Positions 34,101 through 44,065 of a DNA stretch of 64,000 bases are shown here, piece after piece. The DNA is from Flaccisagitta enflata (Eukaryota > Chaetognatha > Sagittoidea > Aphragmophora), in NCBI GenBank assembly GCA_965153355.1, contig OZ231127.1, positions 87,544,001 through 87,608,000 of the forward strand, read 5' to 3'. Position 1 is the stretch's first letter; the number at the start of each line of letters is the position of its first letter. The position numbers and the translations under genes were made by a program. The notes under the pieces are model-generated. The model had not been told where the DNA came from and ran no database searches. It saw only the letters and a list, made by a program, of their open reading frames with translations.

Positions 34101-35246
34101 AGTCAGTCCACATTGTTCCATTCTTTCTTTTTCCTTTCCCACAGTCAATATGTCGTCAACAATGTTCATTATAAATCCCCCAAAAGGCGACTTATTGTCA
34201 TCGTTCAAACAAGGAAAAAAATGTGAGAGAATGAAATCCACTTTGTCTCCAGGCTTAGCCTTGAGAAAGACGTTGCCATCTCTAATATACACATCTGGGT
34301 GAGGTACGATTTGCATTTGATAGACTTGTTGTTCATAAGCCTGGTTTACGTCATGTTCAAAGCTCAATCTATGCATTGCAAAGGCAATGCCAAATGGCAA
34401 CATGTTTTCTCTCAGCTTACCAAAGGCACCTAGCTCAAATTTGTCAAGTCTTTCGTCAGTGAAAAGTCGTTCAAGTCTCATGTCTTGAAGATCTTGAAGA
34501 TATCGTAAATAGATAAGAAGTGCAAACACACAGGCATCAAGAGAGACATCAGGACGGGACCTTGGCTCATCAGCTTCCCTCAGACAATTCAAGGCAGATC
34601 CAAAATCCTTCTGGTTTAGAAACCCAATCGATCGGACAATTGAATGAATGATGGAATCAATAGGAGTTTCAGCCTTTACTTGGAAATTAAAACGCCCCTC
34701 ATCATCTTGGGAAATCTCGCCACTTGGGAAATACTTTTCACTAAGATCCCGAAATTTTCTTCTAGACATACCATCGAGTGCAATGGGATAAGCTTTGGGA
34801 GTACCATTCTTATCAGGAATCAAGTGTGAGATATTTTGGTTTTCATACAAGCGCACGTGCTCAAAGCTTCTTCCCAGATTTAAGTTTTCAGGCCCAATCG
34901 CACCACCCATTCTGTTTTTTTCTCTATCTTCCAATAATTTTTCTAGTAAATGGTCATTTTGGCATTTTCCCTTCTTACAAAGACTGCAAGGTGAAATCTT
35001 GATATAGCTTCTTAAGCCAAATACGAAAAAAGATCCATCGTTAAGAATGGGTGATGCTAGAGCGCCTGTCTTTGCGCTTAGAAAATTACGAATCTTGTCC
35101 TGTTGTGAGGTAAACACTTCAAATTTGAAACCCAAATCCGATACAAAACCCCCAAATGGAAGATATTCATATGTTTTCCCTCCATAGGCGGTGAGTCTGT
35201 ATGTATTTTGAGACAGACTGTCAAAAACTAAATGAGCATTTAGCAA
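28128..35246 (-). CDS. Ty3/gypsy-like Gag-Pol polyprotein (PR-RT-RNase H, no integrase)
   Basis: A single uninterrupted frame of 2,372 codons encoding a retrotransposon polyprotein. Order: an unrecognised N-terminal region (1-650); a C1/ZZ-like zinc finger starting MCPNSHPL (about 663-707); a Gly/Asn/Asp repeat RNGGDG (about 760-855); a gag-like capsid block (about 910-1095); two zinc knuckles, the second CYKCRGRDHFSNKC (about 1153-1190); aspartic protease DTGA at 1309; RT with first Asp at 1745 (FDMASCFNQL) and FADD at 1848-1851; Ty3-type connection (EYLGHKF, SFLGFCGFF); RNase H with D2031, E2076, D2101 and D2149. No integrase or envelope is visible: after RNase H there is a 220-residue acidic tail whose last residues are encoded by local simple repeats. 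The listed first codon is TTG; the first in-frame ATG is codon 113, and the frame is open back to a TAA at 35301, so a spliced or non-AUG start is likely. All catalytic residues are present. Confidence 0.85.
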   Translation of the reverse strand: MLNAHLVFDSLSQNTYRLTAYGGKTYEYLPFGGFVSDLGFKFEVFTSQQDKIRNFLSAKTGALASPILNDGSFFVFGLRSYIKISPCSLCKKGKCQNDHLLEKLLEDREKNRMGGAIGPENLNLGRSFEHVRLYENQNISHLIPDKNGTPKAYPIALDGMSRRKFRDLSEKYFPSGEISQDDEGRFNFQVKAETPIDSIIHSIVRSIGFLNQKDFGSALNCLREADEPRSRPDVSLDACVFALLIYLRYLQDLQDMRLERLFTDERLDKFELGAFGKLRENMLPFGIAFAMHRLSFEHDVNQAYEQQVYQMQIVPHPDVYIRDGNVFLKAKPGDKVDFILSHFFPCLNDDNKSPFGGFIMNIVDDILTVGKEKERMEQCGLTNSDMHELIAIIDLEPYACPRVIPDLGAVNTCDERGSKMPTDGGLDWGSPLKDEGGSHFKGQSIKDSVGLHSMSLTNREEEDHDNEEEEEEEDEEEKRRNAAKKKIEKMLSLPNRPPTPGDRLKHEKKVNFSLMNESNDEVEVNRMKTSTPKVTLAQDPFERSFDRRIQNSKNDVKGPNARQRARQTLSSAKHPSNFVPLYEKNHKKKINSNVAGYRAPGASFHEVMNKERGIMKEPDEDEERKNLSFQKNLLSFKKENMNQALRNSEPKMVNEEARVGARMCPNSHPLSKTDSSVRYTCQWCKKGFIYPHLVCKVCAFHVCIDCQEKKEIIHNRDNQRNSWHGFANQSDQQFGNVSNGRGGGGGNMNMYRGGYKNVGDRIRDGGDGHRVKSDDYRNGGDGYRNGGDGHRNGGDGHRNGGDSYRNRGDDYRNGGDDYRNGGDDHRNGGDSYRNGGDGHSNGGDGSRNGSGDDDDGHEGDRSSNRSERNGYDHGDGIANRRGGWNGDKRGDGGRNEESQHRRQNYQDKFNQLRYKTTVTGPPKKFKAGEDVRAFLSNMEFLIDYYGHDEEEARMFLYNQFEDNGLKMTVSDIMRQNRGCTIPELMAQLSIGLGAKSRAIILAESRNMKRHDGEAVQPFGMRVIDITQRKVLSDPNGKILLESDYVTEDALNTFYRGLRSKKFVEECLDQDAKSIQDAIVIITNYTARRIRLEECISDKEISFSSDKELFQHPEKGKFFVNAIFTANELDMNVNVAVDREDFINNVGYSNSSSCFRCGGNKSHPQNNNVCPAIGQTCYKCRGRDHFSNKCNAGKRNAPMVTPAQKRHGEKVQRQKALEARRINAVDYEEEEEEEEEEPEVGGLGDSSDDDKFSATDFVNALKNFKKEKKKKKLYVNMVKSVEINAISSLPFIHAKIGDEKNKKLVKCLVDTGAGRTLINKSLLDKLQVSYKIKPFKGFLLSFSKDPIETKDKAELVINFGSGDIKHDFIIMHGDTPYDLVLGIEFQREKGFSTINDKGGTYFLHDGVKIECKTVNDPISNVAAVTDEVTKLSLNDDQDSYDVTAASGATLKSGDFCFLSVQTKDIQPGHYKITPDDQLTKSGIRILQDNLLFVPTSPKSVFEGKPHQRVSITQDTVIGKITELNNVQNIEVVFVNEIALHENIEPEKLYIYPSRVTPSKEKLQNIEMAQKNREEYWTRDELKSKSEWLNNMPAQFQEDMLDILVENSAIMSRGMVDLREGVKNYELKAKMPDNVFLTSHYKSPGVVMGTIYKKSQQFMIDHGLAEGTQKPIAVNPFSIVCKKNKKLPATAEEVEQWSPDHLWKTVRVIQDCSLLTPMSKDGSQGFLPATTDNICKLEETTEKSFFDMASCFNQLTISDEVDKNGNCLRDFFCFVSQLPGFEYLRNLKIPMGFTTSMELCCFILKAILDRCSAVSLHASMEEFMQCMKDLDNNKTPSLEGKTYDNLCLSFADDGAAQSPTENFEEYGLKIHSFYKKPKNQIEAAYYLHMQVIRKVFKHMKLHNLLIAPEKMNLFSGKNFEYLGHKFSLMRESLFLMMPDNKVEIMESVPVPKNCREVTSFLGFCGFFSVLNQNGKAMLGPMLSLIRKDTPYKWGPLEDEMFIKVKETLKNARIGGFLKLANGKNLHEVIVFTDYCQSSKSVCATVYVKTYTDKSFEVAFFWGKLLSPTFLKKSPFQCEIAGVVAFLTSNKYMVAGKMVHVFCDNIVAVGILKRRFQLVDSFDDSVVHRMLLSIQGVPFRISYVNSKCNAADFLTRFSRDHNMTYGEILEQSNCIRDMAFLDEECNHGEPTLNQYLEKSRANAELVKQKASKDWDKKKLRENYQSTHFFLNKHFDDVMAVVNGDEIQDEFDVLPSPKMEEESKKEDPFVVKWAQKDDDDVKFEMPEDQLFASLNCPSLFIEDEVDDNDFFKTKDNKDLIHFVTKDAHNNDSSNIQVRPNAWSNCPECDLYQENQTDHKITNHKITYESHINRYRI

Positions 35247-35319
35247 TGGGCGATTACGAACCAGGATTTGTCTTGGTCTCGATGGAGTTGGAGCCCCAAA
35301 TTAGTGATAGTCGAAGGTA

Positions 35320-35410
35320 CATAAACCGAAGCCGAAGCCGAAGCCGAAGATAGCAAATAACTTCAGCCGAAGCCGAATCCGAAGATTACCGAAGTCGATT
35401 ACCGAAGTCC
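35320..35410. repeat. GCCGAA hexanucleotide repeat
   Basis: Degenerate ccgaag/gccgaa units upstream of the gag-pol frame. From 35410 to 35830 the DNA is AT-rich and I see nothing in it. Confidence 0.8.
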
Positions 35411-35834
35411 GAAGTTTCATTTCTTTTTGCGAAATAATAAAAATTTTAATGAAGAAACTAAGCTAACAACTTTGAGTTTACAATTCTAAGCTCTATTAAT
35501 ATGATGTTGATTTGATACTTCATAGATATAACAGATTTTTCTCTATAAATGGAAAAGATTTTATCATATTTACTTAAATTATCAAAATGCTACTAAAAAG
35601 TAATAAACATATGTTTTGATACAAAAGATAAGAAATGCTGCTTAGTGAAAAATAAATAACTATAACTAAATCAATTAATAAAAATGAAAAAATATTTGAT
35701 TTTTGATTAGCCTAATGGTTTGCTTTATTTTCTATGATTAAAGAATTAAAAGTGTTGATGATATTCATTTCAATTTCAACTTTTATTTTGATTATCAAAA
35801 GTAACCAAATCAATTTTAACCGAAGCCTCCGGTT

Positions 35835-35910
35835 GGTCCACCACTAGTTTTAACTCGGTCCACCACTAGTTTTAATTCAGTCCACCACTAGTTTTAATTC
35901 AGTCCACCAA
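35835..35910. repeat. 22-bp tandem repeat next to the LTR
   Basis: Three and a half copies of a unit such as ggtccaccactagttttaac end exactly at the LTR insertion. Sequence after the LTR (acttttaactccac) resembles the unit, so the LTR probably landed inside the repeat. Confidence 0.75.
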
Positions 35911-35928
35911 ATGTTGGGATCCGAATAT

Positions 35929-35945
35929 ACCGCCAGGTGGCGCTT
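35929..35945 (+). promoter_or_regulatory. CTCF-like motif inside the LTR
   Basis: ACCGCCAGGTGGCGCTT closely fits the conserved CTCF core, which centres on AGGTGGCGC. A chance match in an LTR is possible. Confidence 0.4.
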
Positions 35946-36147
35946 CTTGACCGTTACCGTTATGCGATATCGATATTGATAAAAGAGCATCGACCGCTCG
36001 GACCGTTTGAATTGTTTTCACTTTTGTATTGATCGATCGTCATTCCGGATCTAGCGAGCGCAGAGCGCAGATCTCTCTCTCCAATTTTACGCATTTATTT
36101 GAATTATTTCCTCTCGACTTTCTCCAGTTGCTCAGCGGACATTTTCG

Positions 36148-36157
36148 TATATATAAG
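36148..36157 (+). promoter_or_regulatory. TATA-like box in the LTR
   Basis: TATATATAAG in the middle of the LTR, with a second TTATATAAGG at 36172. Confidence 0.35.
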
Positions 36158-36608
36158 AACATTGCGATAGATTATATAAGGACAGTGAAAATACACGGAC
36201 GTTTCGCGGACGTTCTTGGGCTTTTTCTTCATCATCGTCTTCAGCCTGGCAGACAGACAGACCGCTTATTATTATCGGGTGATTTGCGGATTTGGCGTCT
36301 CTCTGTATATTTCTTCGGCTACTGAGGATTCATGCTCTTTTCTACCGATGCGATATCCCCGGATCTCTATAAGAAGGTGCGTCGGTCGGTCGGGGATTTC
36401 TTCTGGTCATTCTTTGGCGGTGGCCCAACACAAAACTTTTAACTCCACAGAGATCTAATTACTTAATTCTTTGCCTCTACAATACTAGAAATCAAGCATT
36501 CCTGTTTATTCCAGTGAGTAAACAGAAACATATCTATTTAATTTGAAATGTCTTAATTGATGTTCAAACTTGAAAAAAGGGAGGTTTTTGGAAAAGAAGA
36601 TGGAAGAC

Positions 36609-36763
36609 AAACAAGGCCGGATACACGGCCAATACCAGTTGCAGCCGGGTGGGCAGGGGCGGAATTGCGCGTTTTGCACGTTTTCGACTCGTGTTCACGG
36701 ACCAACGGACGGACGGACGGACGGACAAAGGCCTTTATAGAGTTGCGTGTCCGCAACTAAAAA
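36609..36763 (+). mobile_element. Hairpin SINE-like element with compensated stem
   Basis: The terminal stem is GTTGCG..CGCAAC instead of GTCGCG..CGCGAC: both arms changed together. Confidence 0.82.
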
Positions 36764-36769
36764 AGAAAA

Positions 36770-37188
36770 AAAAAGAAGAGAAGAAAGAAACATGGAATCA
36801 AAGATAGAAAGGAAAAAAGAAAGAGTGAACAAAAACAAAGAGTGAACAAAAGCAAAAGAAAGGAAAAAGGAAAAAAAAGCATAAGAGAAAGGAAGAAAAA
36901 AACAATTAGAGGAAGAACGAAAGAAAAAAAAAGAAAAAAAGAAAAAAAGAAAAAAATGAAAAAATGAAAAAAAAAAAAAAAAAAAAAAAAAGAAAAAAAA
37001 GAAAGAAAAAAAGAAAAAAGGAATGAATGGAAAAAACAAGATGGAAGAAAAGCAATGAAGAAACAAGGAAAGAAAAATAGGGAAAAAAAAGAAACAAATG
37101 GAGAAACATGGACTTGTAATTAGTTATATAAAGATAGAAAGAAAGAAAGAAAGAAATAAAGAAAAAAAGAAAGAAAGAAAGAAAGAAA

Positions 37189-37277
<89 letters not shown>

Positions 37278-37394
37278 GAAAAGAGAAAAAGAATAAAAGG
37301 AAAGAAAGAAGGTAAGAAATAATGAACCAATTGAACAAAAAAAAATGCGAAGAGAAAAAAGAAATGAAGAAAGAAAGTAAGAAAACAAGAAGGA

Positions 37395-37442
<48 letters not shown>

Positions 37443-37500
37443 GAGAAAGGAAAAGACATAATAAAGGAAAACCGAGGAGAATGAAAGGAAGGAAAATACT
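36770..37500. repeat. Poly-A/GAAA repeat region
   Basis: (GAAA)n at 37135-37275 and 37392-37440; otherwise A-rich with G every 3-5 bases. No gene is seen. Confidence 0.9.
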
Positions 37501-37551
37501 TTAACATAAGACAGAGGAGAAAGATTGAAAGAAAGATAGAAAAAGAAAAAA

Positions 37552-37906
<355 letters not shown>

Positions 37907-38124
37907 GGAATACTCACAATATTTTGGTAGGAGAGAGAAGAGGAGTCAAAATGACACCTGTTTCGAAGAGGAGTTGAACGGACTTACCACAGAAACAAAA
38001 GATTTAACTTCGGTTTGTAACATCGGTCACCGGCTTCCCGATGGCGTGTTACGTCATCGGCGTCAGTTCCGGCGTTAGAGCGCGGCGCCGGTCAGAAGGC
38101 CGACGCCGATGCCGGATCTTCGCC

Positions 38125-39327
38125 TTACACTACCCCAAATGCGTCCTTTTTGCCGGCGTCGCCATTTCCGGTTAGTTGCGCGCCATTTTGAGATCCATTG
38201 GAGCGCTCTTCGTTGTCCAATTTCGCGTTTTTAGCGCCTTTTGAGTTGACGCCACGATTTTTCGTATTAGCGCCTTTTCCGGTGCCGTTGACGTCGCAAT
38301 TAGCGCCATTCCCGTCGTCGCCATGATTAGCGCCTCTGGTGCCACTGACGCGACGATCAGCGCCACTTCCGGTGTTGTCGACGCCACGATTAGCGCCACC
38401 TCCGCCGCCATTGACGCCACGATTGGCGCCACTTTCACCGCCGTCGACGCTACGATTGGCGCCACTTCCGCCGCCGTTGACGCCACGATTGGCGCCACTT
38501 TCGCCGCCACTTCCGCCGCCGTTGTCGGCGTCCTGATAACCGCCATGATCCACGCCGAAAACGCCATTTCCAGCGCCTCCATTGTCCACGCCTGGACCGT
38601 AACGTTTGCCTTCGTGTTCCACGCCACCATCATTATCGGTGAAAAGTTCGTCGTTAGAGAAAGCCGGTCTTAGATTGCCAACGCGGCCTCCTCCTCTTCC
38701 TCCTCCTCCGCGGCCTCTACCAAGTGCTTGGCCGCGTCCATTGACGTTTCTTCCCATCGAAAAACTGGAGAATTTCTCGTTGATATTATCCATAGAAACA
38801 CTCATTCTTGAGTTTGAATGAGTGTTGACTGCATTAGGCATTCTGTGTCGTTGCCCGGCAGTGTGAGCGTTAATTTGAAAGAGTTCGTCGTCAATAAAAA
38901 AATCGTCGTTGTTTTCATTCACGTCATCATTGTTATTTTCATTGATATTTGGAATTGAGCTTATCCTTTCCTTTTTAATTTTATTCTGTTGTGCAAGAGA
39001 CATTTTTTTCTTCAAAAAGTCGCCATCACTTTGAAATGTTGGGTGCCGAATTCCTCCCCATGGAGCGTAGTTTTTTGTTGTTTCGTTTGTTTTGTTTGTT
39101 TTGGCGCCGTCTTCGTCGTTCGTAGACTGCGAGATTACCCCATCATCCTGCGTGGGCCAGACGCCATCATTAGGAGAGATTTCTCGCCATCTTTGTTTCG
39201 GGTCTTGTTTTTGGTTGTTTTGTTTTTGTTCAGTATCTGTTTTAGTCGTTTGTTTTCCTCTTAGTAGTCGGAATTTCGATAAAAAGTTTTTTCTCGGCGA
39301 TTTCCCCTCAGGGTCGCCGTCCGCCAT
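38125..39327 (-). CDS. Gly/Asn-rich protein with an RGG-like segment, unknown function
   Basis: A 400-residue open frame starting MADGDPEGKSPRKNFLSKF with a strong start context (gaagATGG). Residues 1-190 are polar and basic then acidic; about 195-220 is an RGG-like stretch (GRGRGGGGRGGGR); from about 240 to 360 it is a degenerate repeat of GANRGVNGGG type. No enzyme motif is visible, so a function cannot be given. RGG segments often bind RNA, which is only a hint. On the - strand a good donor (tgtg|gtaagt, + strand near 37990) lies beyond the stop, so more exons or 3' UTR splicing are possible. It lies upstream of, and on the same strand as, the gag-pol frame. GC-rich codon use differs from the AT-rich surroundings. 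Confidence 0.5.
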   Translation of the reverse strand: MADGDPEGKSPRKNFLSKFRLLRGKQTTKTDTEQKQNNQKQDPKQRWREISPNDGVWPTQDDGVISQSTNDEDGAKTNKTNETTKNYAPWGGIRHPTFQSDGDFLKKKMSLAQQNKIKKERISSIPNINENNNDDVNENNDDFFIDDELFQINAHTAGQRHRMPNAVNTHSNSRMSVSMDNINEKFSSFSMGRNVNGRGQALGRGRGGGGRGGGRVGNLRPAFSNDELFTDNDGGVEHEGKRYGPGVDNGGAGNGVFGVDHGGYQDADNGGGSGGESGANRGVNGGGSGANRSVDGGESGANRGVNGGGGGANRGVDNTGSGADRRVSGTRGANHGDDGNGANCDVNGTGKGANTKNRGVNSKGAKNAKLDNEERSNGSQNGAQLTGNGDAGKKDAFGVV

Positions 39328-39342
39328 CTTCAAGGAAAGCAA

Positions 39343-40739
39343 AATAAATTGAAAGAAATTATGATGAGTATAAAATCGTTATAGAAACACTTAACACCCC
39401 ATCCCCCTTTTTGTGGCTAAGAATTACTAACCGCTTGCCACCAACTGAATTAGAGCGGTTGTAGCAATCTATATAAGCTATCCGAGTGGTAATAGCAAAT
39501 TGACTATAAGGCTATCAGAGGCATACAAATATGATACTAAAGAATATACCAAGTTTTCACATCATAACTACTTTACCTTTATTCTTTCAATCCAAGAAGA
39601 AGCGTGTTGATGTCAGGAAAAGAGATACATAAGTGAATACAATGAAACAGAAAAACCCCCAATCTATGGGGCAAGCGTGGTCCGATGATGATGCTCGGGG
39701 GTTGAGAGAGATCGAACCAATGAGAGAGCGCGGGGGGGAGAGAGAAGTAGAGAGAGAGAGAGAGACCGGGAGAGAGAGAGAGAGAGAGAGAGATATCGAT
39801 CGACCGCGTGGATGATAACTAATTTTAATACAAATAATGATACCTCATTTAAAGACAGTAGAAAAACAGCAGTTAATAGTAAAGACAGTAGAAAACTTGT
39901 CCAGTCATTAAGGTTGCCTCCACGTGGAGAGTTCTGGCGCGGAGGAAGGACGTACCAATTTGTCCCTCCTTCCTCTTACCAAAGAGACTCTTGCAGATAC
40001 ATTCAAATCAAACATTAAAATCATCAAGAACAGAACAGGAAACAGACATTGGACATGGGCTCAAGAGGTGTTTGGCGATGTGTTGGACATTAAAAGTATG
40101 GAAGAGGACGTCAAACCATTGGCAGTTTCAGGTGGTTGACAATAATTTCTATTGTGATAGTAAGGGTGTGGCTGGTTTTGAATGATGATAACAATGAAAC
40201 AGCCAAGGGTTAACTTTGCTTTAGGAGATAATATGATTCTGTTCTATCCTTGAGCTACTCTTTATTTCTGAATAATCAGGAGAAATGTTTTGGTGAAAAG
40301 AGTGCGAACAGCTTGGAGAAAAGATATGGAACTGGACTCTTGATTGGAATGTTGGCCTTAAGGTTTGGATTTAGTTGTTGTATTGTTGTGGTTTGCGGGT
40401 GAATCTTAACCGGAAAGTTGAAAATTGAGTTGGAATGAACTTATAGTCAGCAAATATTACATTTAACAGGAATGGGAACATTGCACTTAGATGGATAGTG
40501 AGGAAACTTGGTGTTGGAAGCATGGAGAAAGAGTGCAGATAATCTTCAGATAAATCCGATTGTGACACAAAGACAATGAACTGGACAAAGCTGGTTAAAG
40601 GGGAAATGCTTCATATACTTTATAAGATTAATGATACTGAATGACATCCTATGTTACCTTCTTCTAGCTCCCTATCAAGCTCTTTGCCCTAGAATATAGA
40701 TGGTTGATACTATCTGACAATCATAGCTCTTGTACTGAT
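39343..40739. other. Intergenic stretch
   Basis: Apart from a GA tract (39740-39793) and the weak exon at 39992, no gene or repeat is recognised. Confidence 0.5.
39992..40133 (+). CDS. Possible isolated exon, unknown
   Basis: A pyrimidine tract (tttgtccctccttcctc) and cttgcag precede a frame reading DTFKSNIKIIKNRTGNRHW and on to PLAVSG before cag|gtgg. Composition is protein-like, but no family or neighbour supports it. Confidence 0.18.
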
Positions 40740-43700
40740 GACAAAAGAGCTAGGATTTAGGCCTTATGGCTAGAATTTAGACTTTGAAGTAGGGATTTGA
40801 GCATAGAGATTAGGATTTGAGTCTCAAGGTTAGCATTAGGTAGGCCTTGAACTACAACTTGGAATTTCTAAGGCTGAAAGCGGAACTCGCTTTGAAAAAA
40901 ACTCGCCCCCTGAAGTGTTGACTGTTGTTACAGGCTCTATACGCCACCGATCTGGGCGTTCTTGGTCTTGTTCGACGGAGATTTGATTTCTCTCGCCGTC
41001 GGCTTTAACTAAACATTATTATTTTCTTCTTAGGGGCCCCTAAGGGCCCCCAAAAAAGCCCTTATTGAGAATTTTTTTTTGAAAAAAAAAGTGGGGTGCA
41101 ATCAATAGGAAATTGTTTGATTTGCCTAGATCCAAAATCTTGTTTTTTCACTTTTTTCAAAAAACTTAGAAAATTTTTATGTCGCGCGTCAGGGACTTAG
41201 AAAAAAAATCACAAAATATTTTTTTGAAAAATGGTTTTTAAAAGTGGGGTGCAATCAATAGGAAATTGTTTGATTTGCCTAGATCCAAAATCCTGCATTT
41301 TCATTTTTTTTTTTCAGAAAACTTAAAAAAAAATTTTGTCGCGCGTCAGGGACTTAGAAAAAAATCACAAAATATTTTTTTGAAAAATGGTTCTCAAAAG
41401 TGGGGTGCAATTGATAGGAAATTGTTTTATTCGCCTAGATCCAACACCTGTAAAATTATTTTTTTCAAAAAATTTAAAAATTTGATTGGGGGCAAGTTCT
41501 AAGAAAAAACGGAAAAAAAGAACGTCGGTTTTCTCTTTTACTTTTTAAGTATGAAAAAGGCCGTAACTTCTAAACTATTGATGCGATTGTCCTGAAATTT
41601 GAAATACTAGCTGACGTCATGCTTCTCGATGTACGAGCTAAAAATCTCGATTGTGAACCGTCGTTTAGTTGGGCGCACTTCTTTGCCTACATTAGGGCAA
41701 CAAGGTTAGGATTAGGGCCATAAGATTAAGATTAGGGCCTTAAGACTGGCATTTGGGCCTCAAGGCTTGAATATGGGCCTCAAAGTTGGGATATGAGTCT
41801 CAAAGCCTTGAGGCTGGAATTTGAGCCTGGAGGCTGAAATTTTAGCTTTGAGAATGAGACTTAAGCTTAGGTGTTAGGGATTTGAGTCTTAGGGCTTGGA
41901 TATGAACCTCTGGGCTGGGATATGGGTGTAAACGTATGGTCAGCAGGCCCTGAAGGACCAATGACCTATGCTTAACACAGGGATTTGAACCTGAGGGCTT
42001 GGGACATCGCCTTTGAGGCTTGAGATATGGGCCTCAAGGCTAGGATTTGGGTCTCAAGGCTGAGATATGGACCTCCACGCTGGAAATAGGGCTTTGAAGC
42101 TAAGTGGGATATTCGCCTCAATGTAAGAGGGGGGGGGGGGTGATGTACAAAGAGGAAGGAGGAGAAAATTCTGCATATGTGATTTTGGCTTCAAGGCTGG
42201 AATATGGGCCTCAAAGTTGGAATTATGAGTCTCAAAGCTGAGATTTGAGCCTTGAGGCTGGAATTTGAGCCTAGAGGCTAGAATTTTAGCTTTGAGAATG
42301 AGACTTAAGTCTAGGTGTTAGGGATTTGAGTCTTAGGGCTTGGATGTGAACCTCTGGGCTGGGATACAGGTGTAAAGGCTTAACACTGGGACTTGAGTCT
42401 GGGTCTTGAGGCTTGGATATTGGCCTGGAAGCTGTGATTTGGTCTATTAGGCTGAGATTTGGGCTTCAGGGCTTTGATTTGAGCCTCGAGTCAGGGATTT
42501 TAACCTAAAGGCTTGGAACATCGCCCTTGAGGCTTGGGATATGGGCTTCGAGGCTAGGATTTGAGTTTCTAGGCTGAGATTTGGAGCTCCAGGCTGGGAA
42601 ATGGGGACCTCTAGGCTGGGATATAAGCCTCAAAGCTAAAAGATTGTCCTCAAGGCTAGCATTTGGGCCTCAAGGCTGGAATTCAAGGCCTAAATGTGGG
42701 GGTTGGATGGGGGATGAAGAAGAAGGAGAAAATTTTGCATATGTGAGGCTTGGATTTTGGCCTCAAGGGGGAGGGGGAGACTTAGGAGAAGCAAAAGGAT
42801 TAGATTGAGAAGGAAGAATTTGATATGGTCAGAAGGCCCCGAAGGACCCGATGACCAATGCTCAAGGCAATTGGGTCATGGTGGCTGGGATTTGTGCTTC
42901 AAGGCTGGATTTGGGGCTTGAGGCTGAGATTTTGGACTTGAGGTTTTGGTTTCAAGATTGGGATTTGGGCCTGCAGGCCAGGGTTTGGACCTGAGGCTAG
43001 AATTTTGGGCTCAAGGCTAGGATTTGGGGCTCAGGGACTGGATTCGAACTTTTGGGCTAGCAGGCCAGCAGGCCCCAAAGGACCCGATGACCTATGCTTG
43101 GCGCCTTGAGGCTTAAATTTGGATCTAGAGGTTGTGATTTGAAGCTTGAGACTGGGATTGGGGCTGCATGGCCGCTATTTGGGCCACATGACTAGGAGTT
43201 TGTCCTTAAGGCTAGGATTTGGGCCTGGGCCCGTGAATTTGGGTTTGGGATTGGAATTTGGGCTGTGAGGCTGGGAAGTATGCAGAAGGAGAAGGAGAAG
43301 GAAATGCATAAAATATGACTTGGCCAACAGTCGCTGAAGGACCCAAAGACGCTAGGATTTGAGCCTTGAGGCTTAAATTTGGATCTGGAGGTTGTGATTT
43401 GAAGCTAGTGACTGAAATTTGGGCCTCAAGCCTTGAATTTGGGCTTTGAGGCTTGAGGCTGGGAGGGGGGGTAAGCTTGAGAAGGAGATTTGGGCCTTGA
43501 GCCTTGAATTTGAGATTTGGGGTAAGAATTTGGGCTTTGAGGCTAGGATTTGGGTCCAGAGGCCCTATGAGGGAGGATGACTAGAGAATGGACCTCTGGG
43601 CTAGAATTTGGGCTCCGAGGCTTGTGACTTGGAGGTGTGGTAAGCTTGAGAAGGAGGAGGAGGCCAGCAGGCCCCGAAGGACCCGATGACCTATGCTTGG

Positions 43701-44047
43701 CGCCTTAAGGCTTAAATTTGGATCTAGAGGCTGTGATTTGAAGCTTGAGACTGAAATTTGGGCCTCGAGCGTTGAATTTGGGCTCTGAGGCTTGAGGCTG
43801 GGAGGGGGGGTAAGCTTGAGAAGGAGAAGGAGATTTGGGCCTTGAGCCTTGAATTTGAGATTTGGGGTAGGAATTTGGGCTTTGAGGCTAGGATTTGGGG
43901 GCGGGTGACTGGAAAATGGACATCTGGGCTAGAATTTGGCCTCTGAGGCTTGAGGCTAGGGAGGGGGGGTACACTGGAGAAAATGAAGGAGAAATTTCTC
44001 CTGTGTGAAAACATAGGTCATCGGCCCCTTCGGGGCCGCTGCCCAAA
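40740..44047. repeat. Large degenerate 20-bp minisatellite region with GCGGCCCC-type pieces
   Basis: Most of this region is diverged units like gaggctgggatttgggcct. Landmarks gaaggacccgatgacctatg recur near 41960, 42840, 43080 and 43680, marking tandem copies of the GC-rich element. It ends at gccgctgccc next to the secreted-peptide promoter. A 155-bp repeat (41091-41470) interrupts it. Confidence 0.75.
41091..41470. repeat. About 155-bp tandem repeat, 2.5 copies
   Basis: gtggggtgcaatcaatagg recurs at 41091, 41244 and 41400 (ttgatagg in the last), each followed by aaattgttt and, in the first two, tcgcgcgtcagggact. Confidence 0.85.
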
Positions 44048-44057
44048 AACCATACTG

Positions 44058-44065
44058 TATAAAGA
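44058..44065 (+). promoter_or_regulatory. TATA-like box of secreted-peptide copy 2
   Basis: TATAAAGA in the same position as in copy 1, again right after catactg, the end of a transposon-like sequence. Confidence 0.4.

Larger units (their letters stand above)
35912..36430 (+). mobile_element. Solo LTR, 519 bp
   Basis: Begins TGTTGGG and ends CCCAACA (perfect 7-bp terminal inverted repeat), flanked by CAAA on both sides (35908-35911 and 36431-36434). TATA-like boxes on the + strand (36148 and 36172) suggest + orientation. No internal domain is attached on either side in that orientation. It could alternatively be the 5' LTR of the - strand gag-pol element, but the matching flanks argue for a solo LTR. 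Confidence 0.65.

Noticed and set aside
36029-36325. 98-codon frame in the LTR
   Set aside because: Lies wholly inside the solo LTR with no family resemblance.
35247-36430. LTR as the 5' LTR of the - strand gag-pol element
   Set aside because: CAAA matches on both flanks and TATA boxes point to the + strand; also no matching 3' LTR near 28 kb. Not fully excluded.
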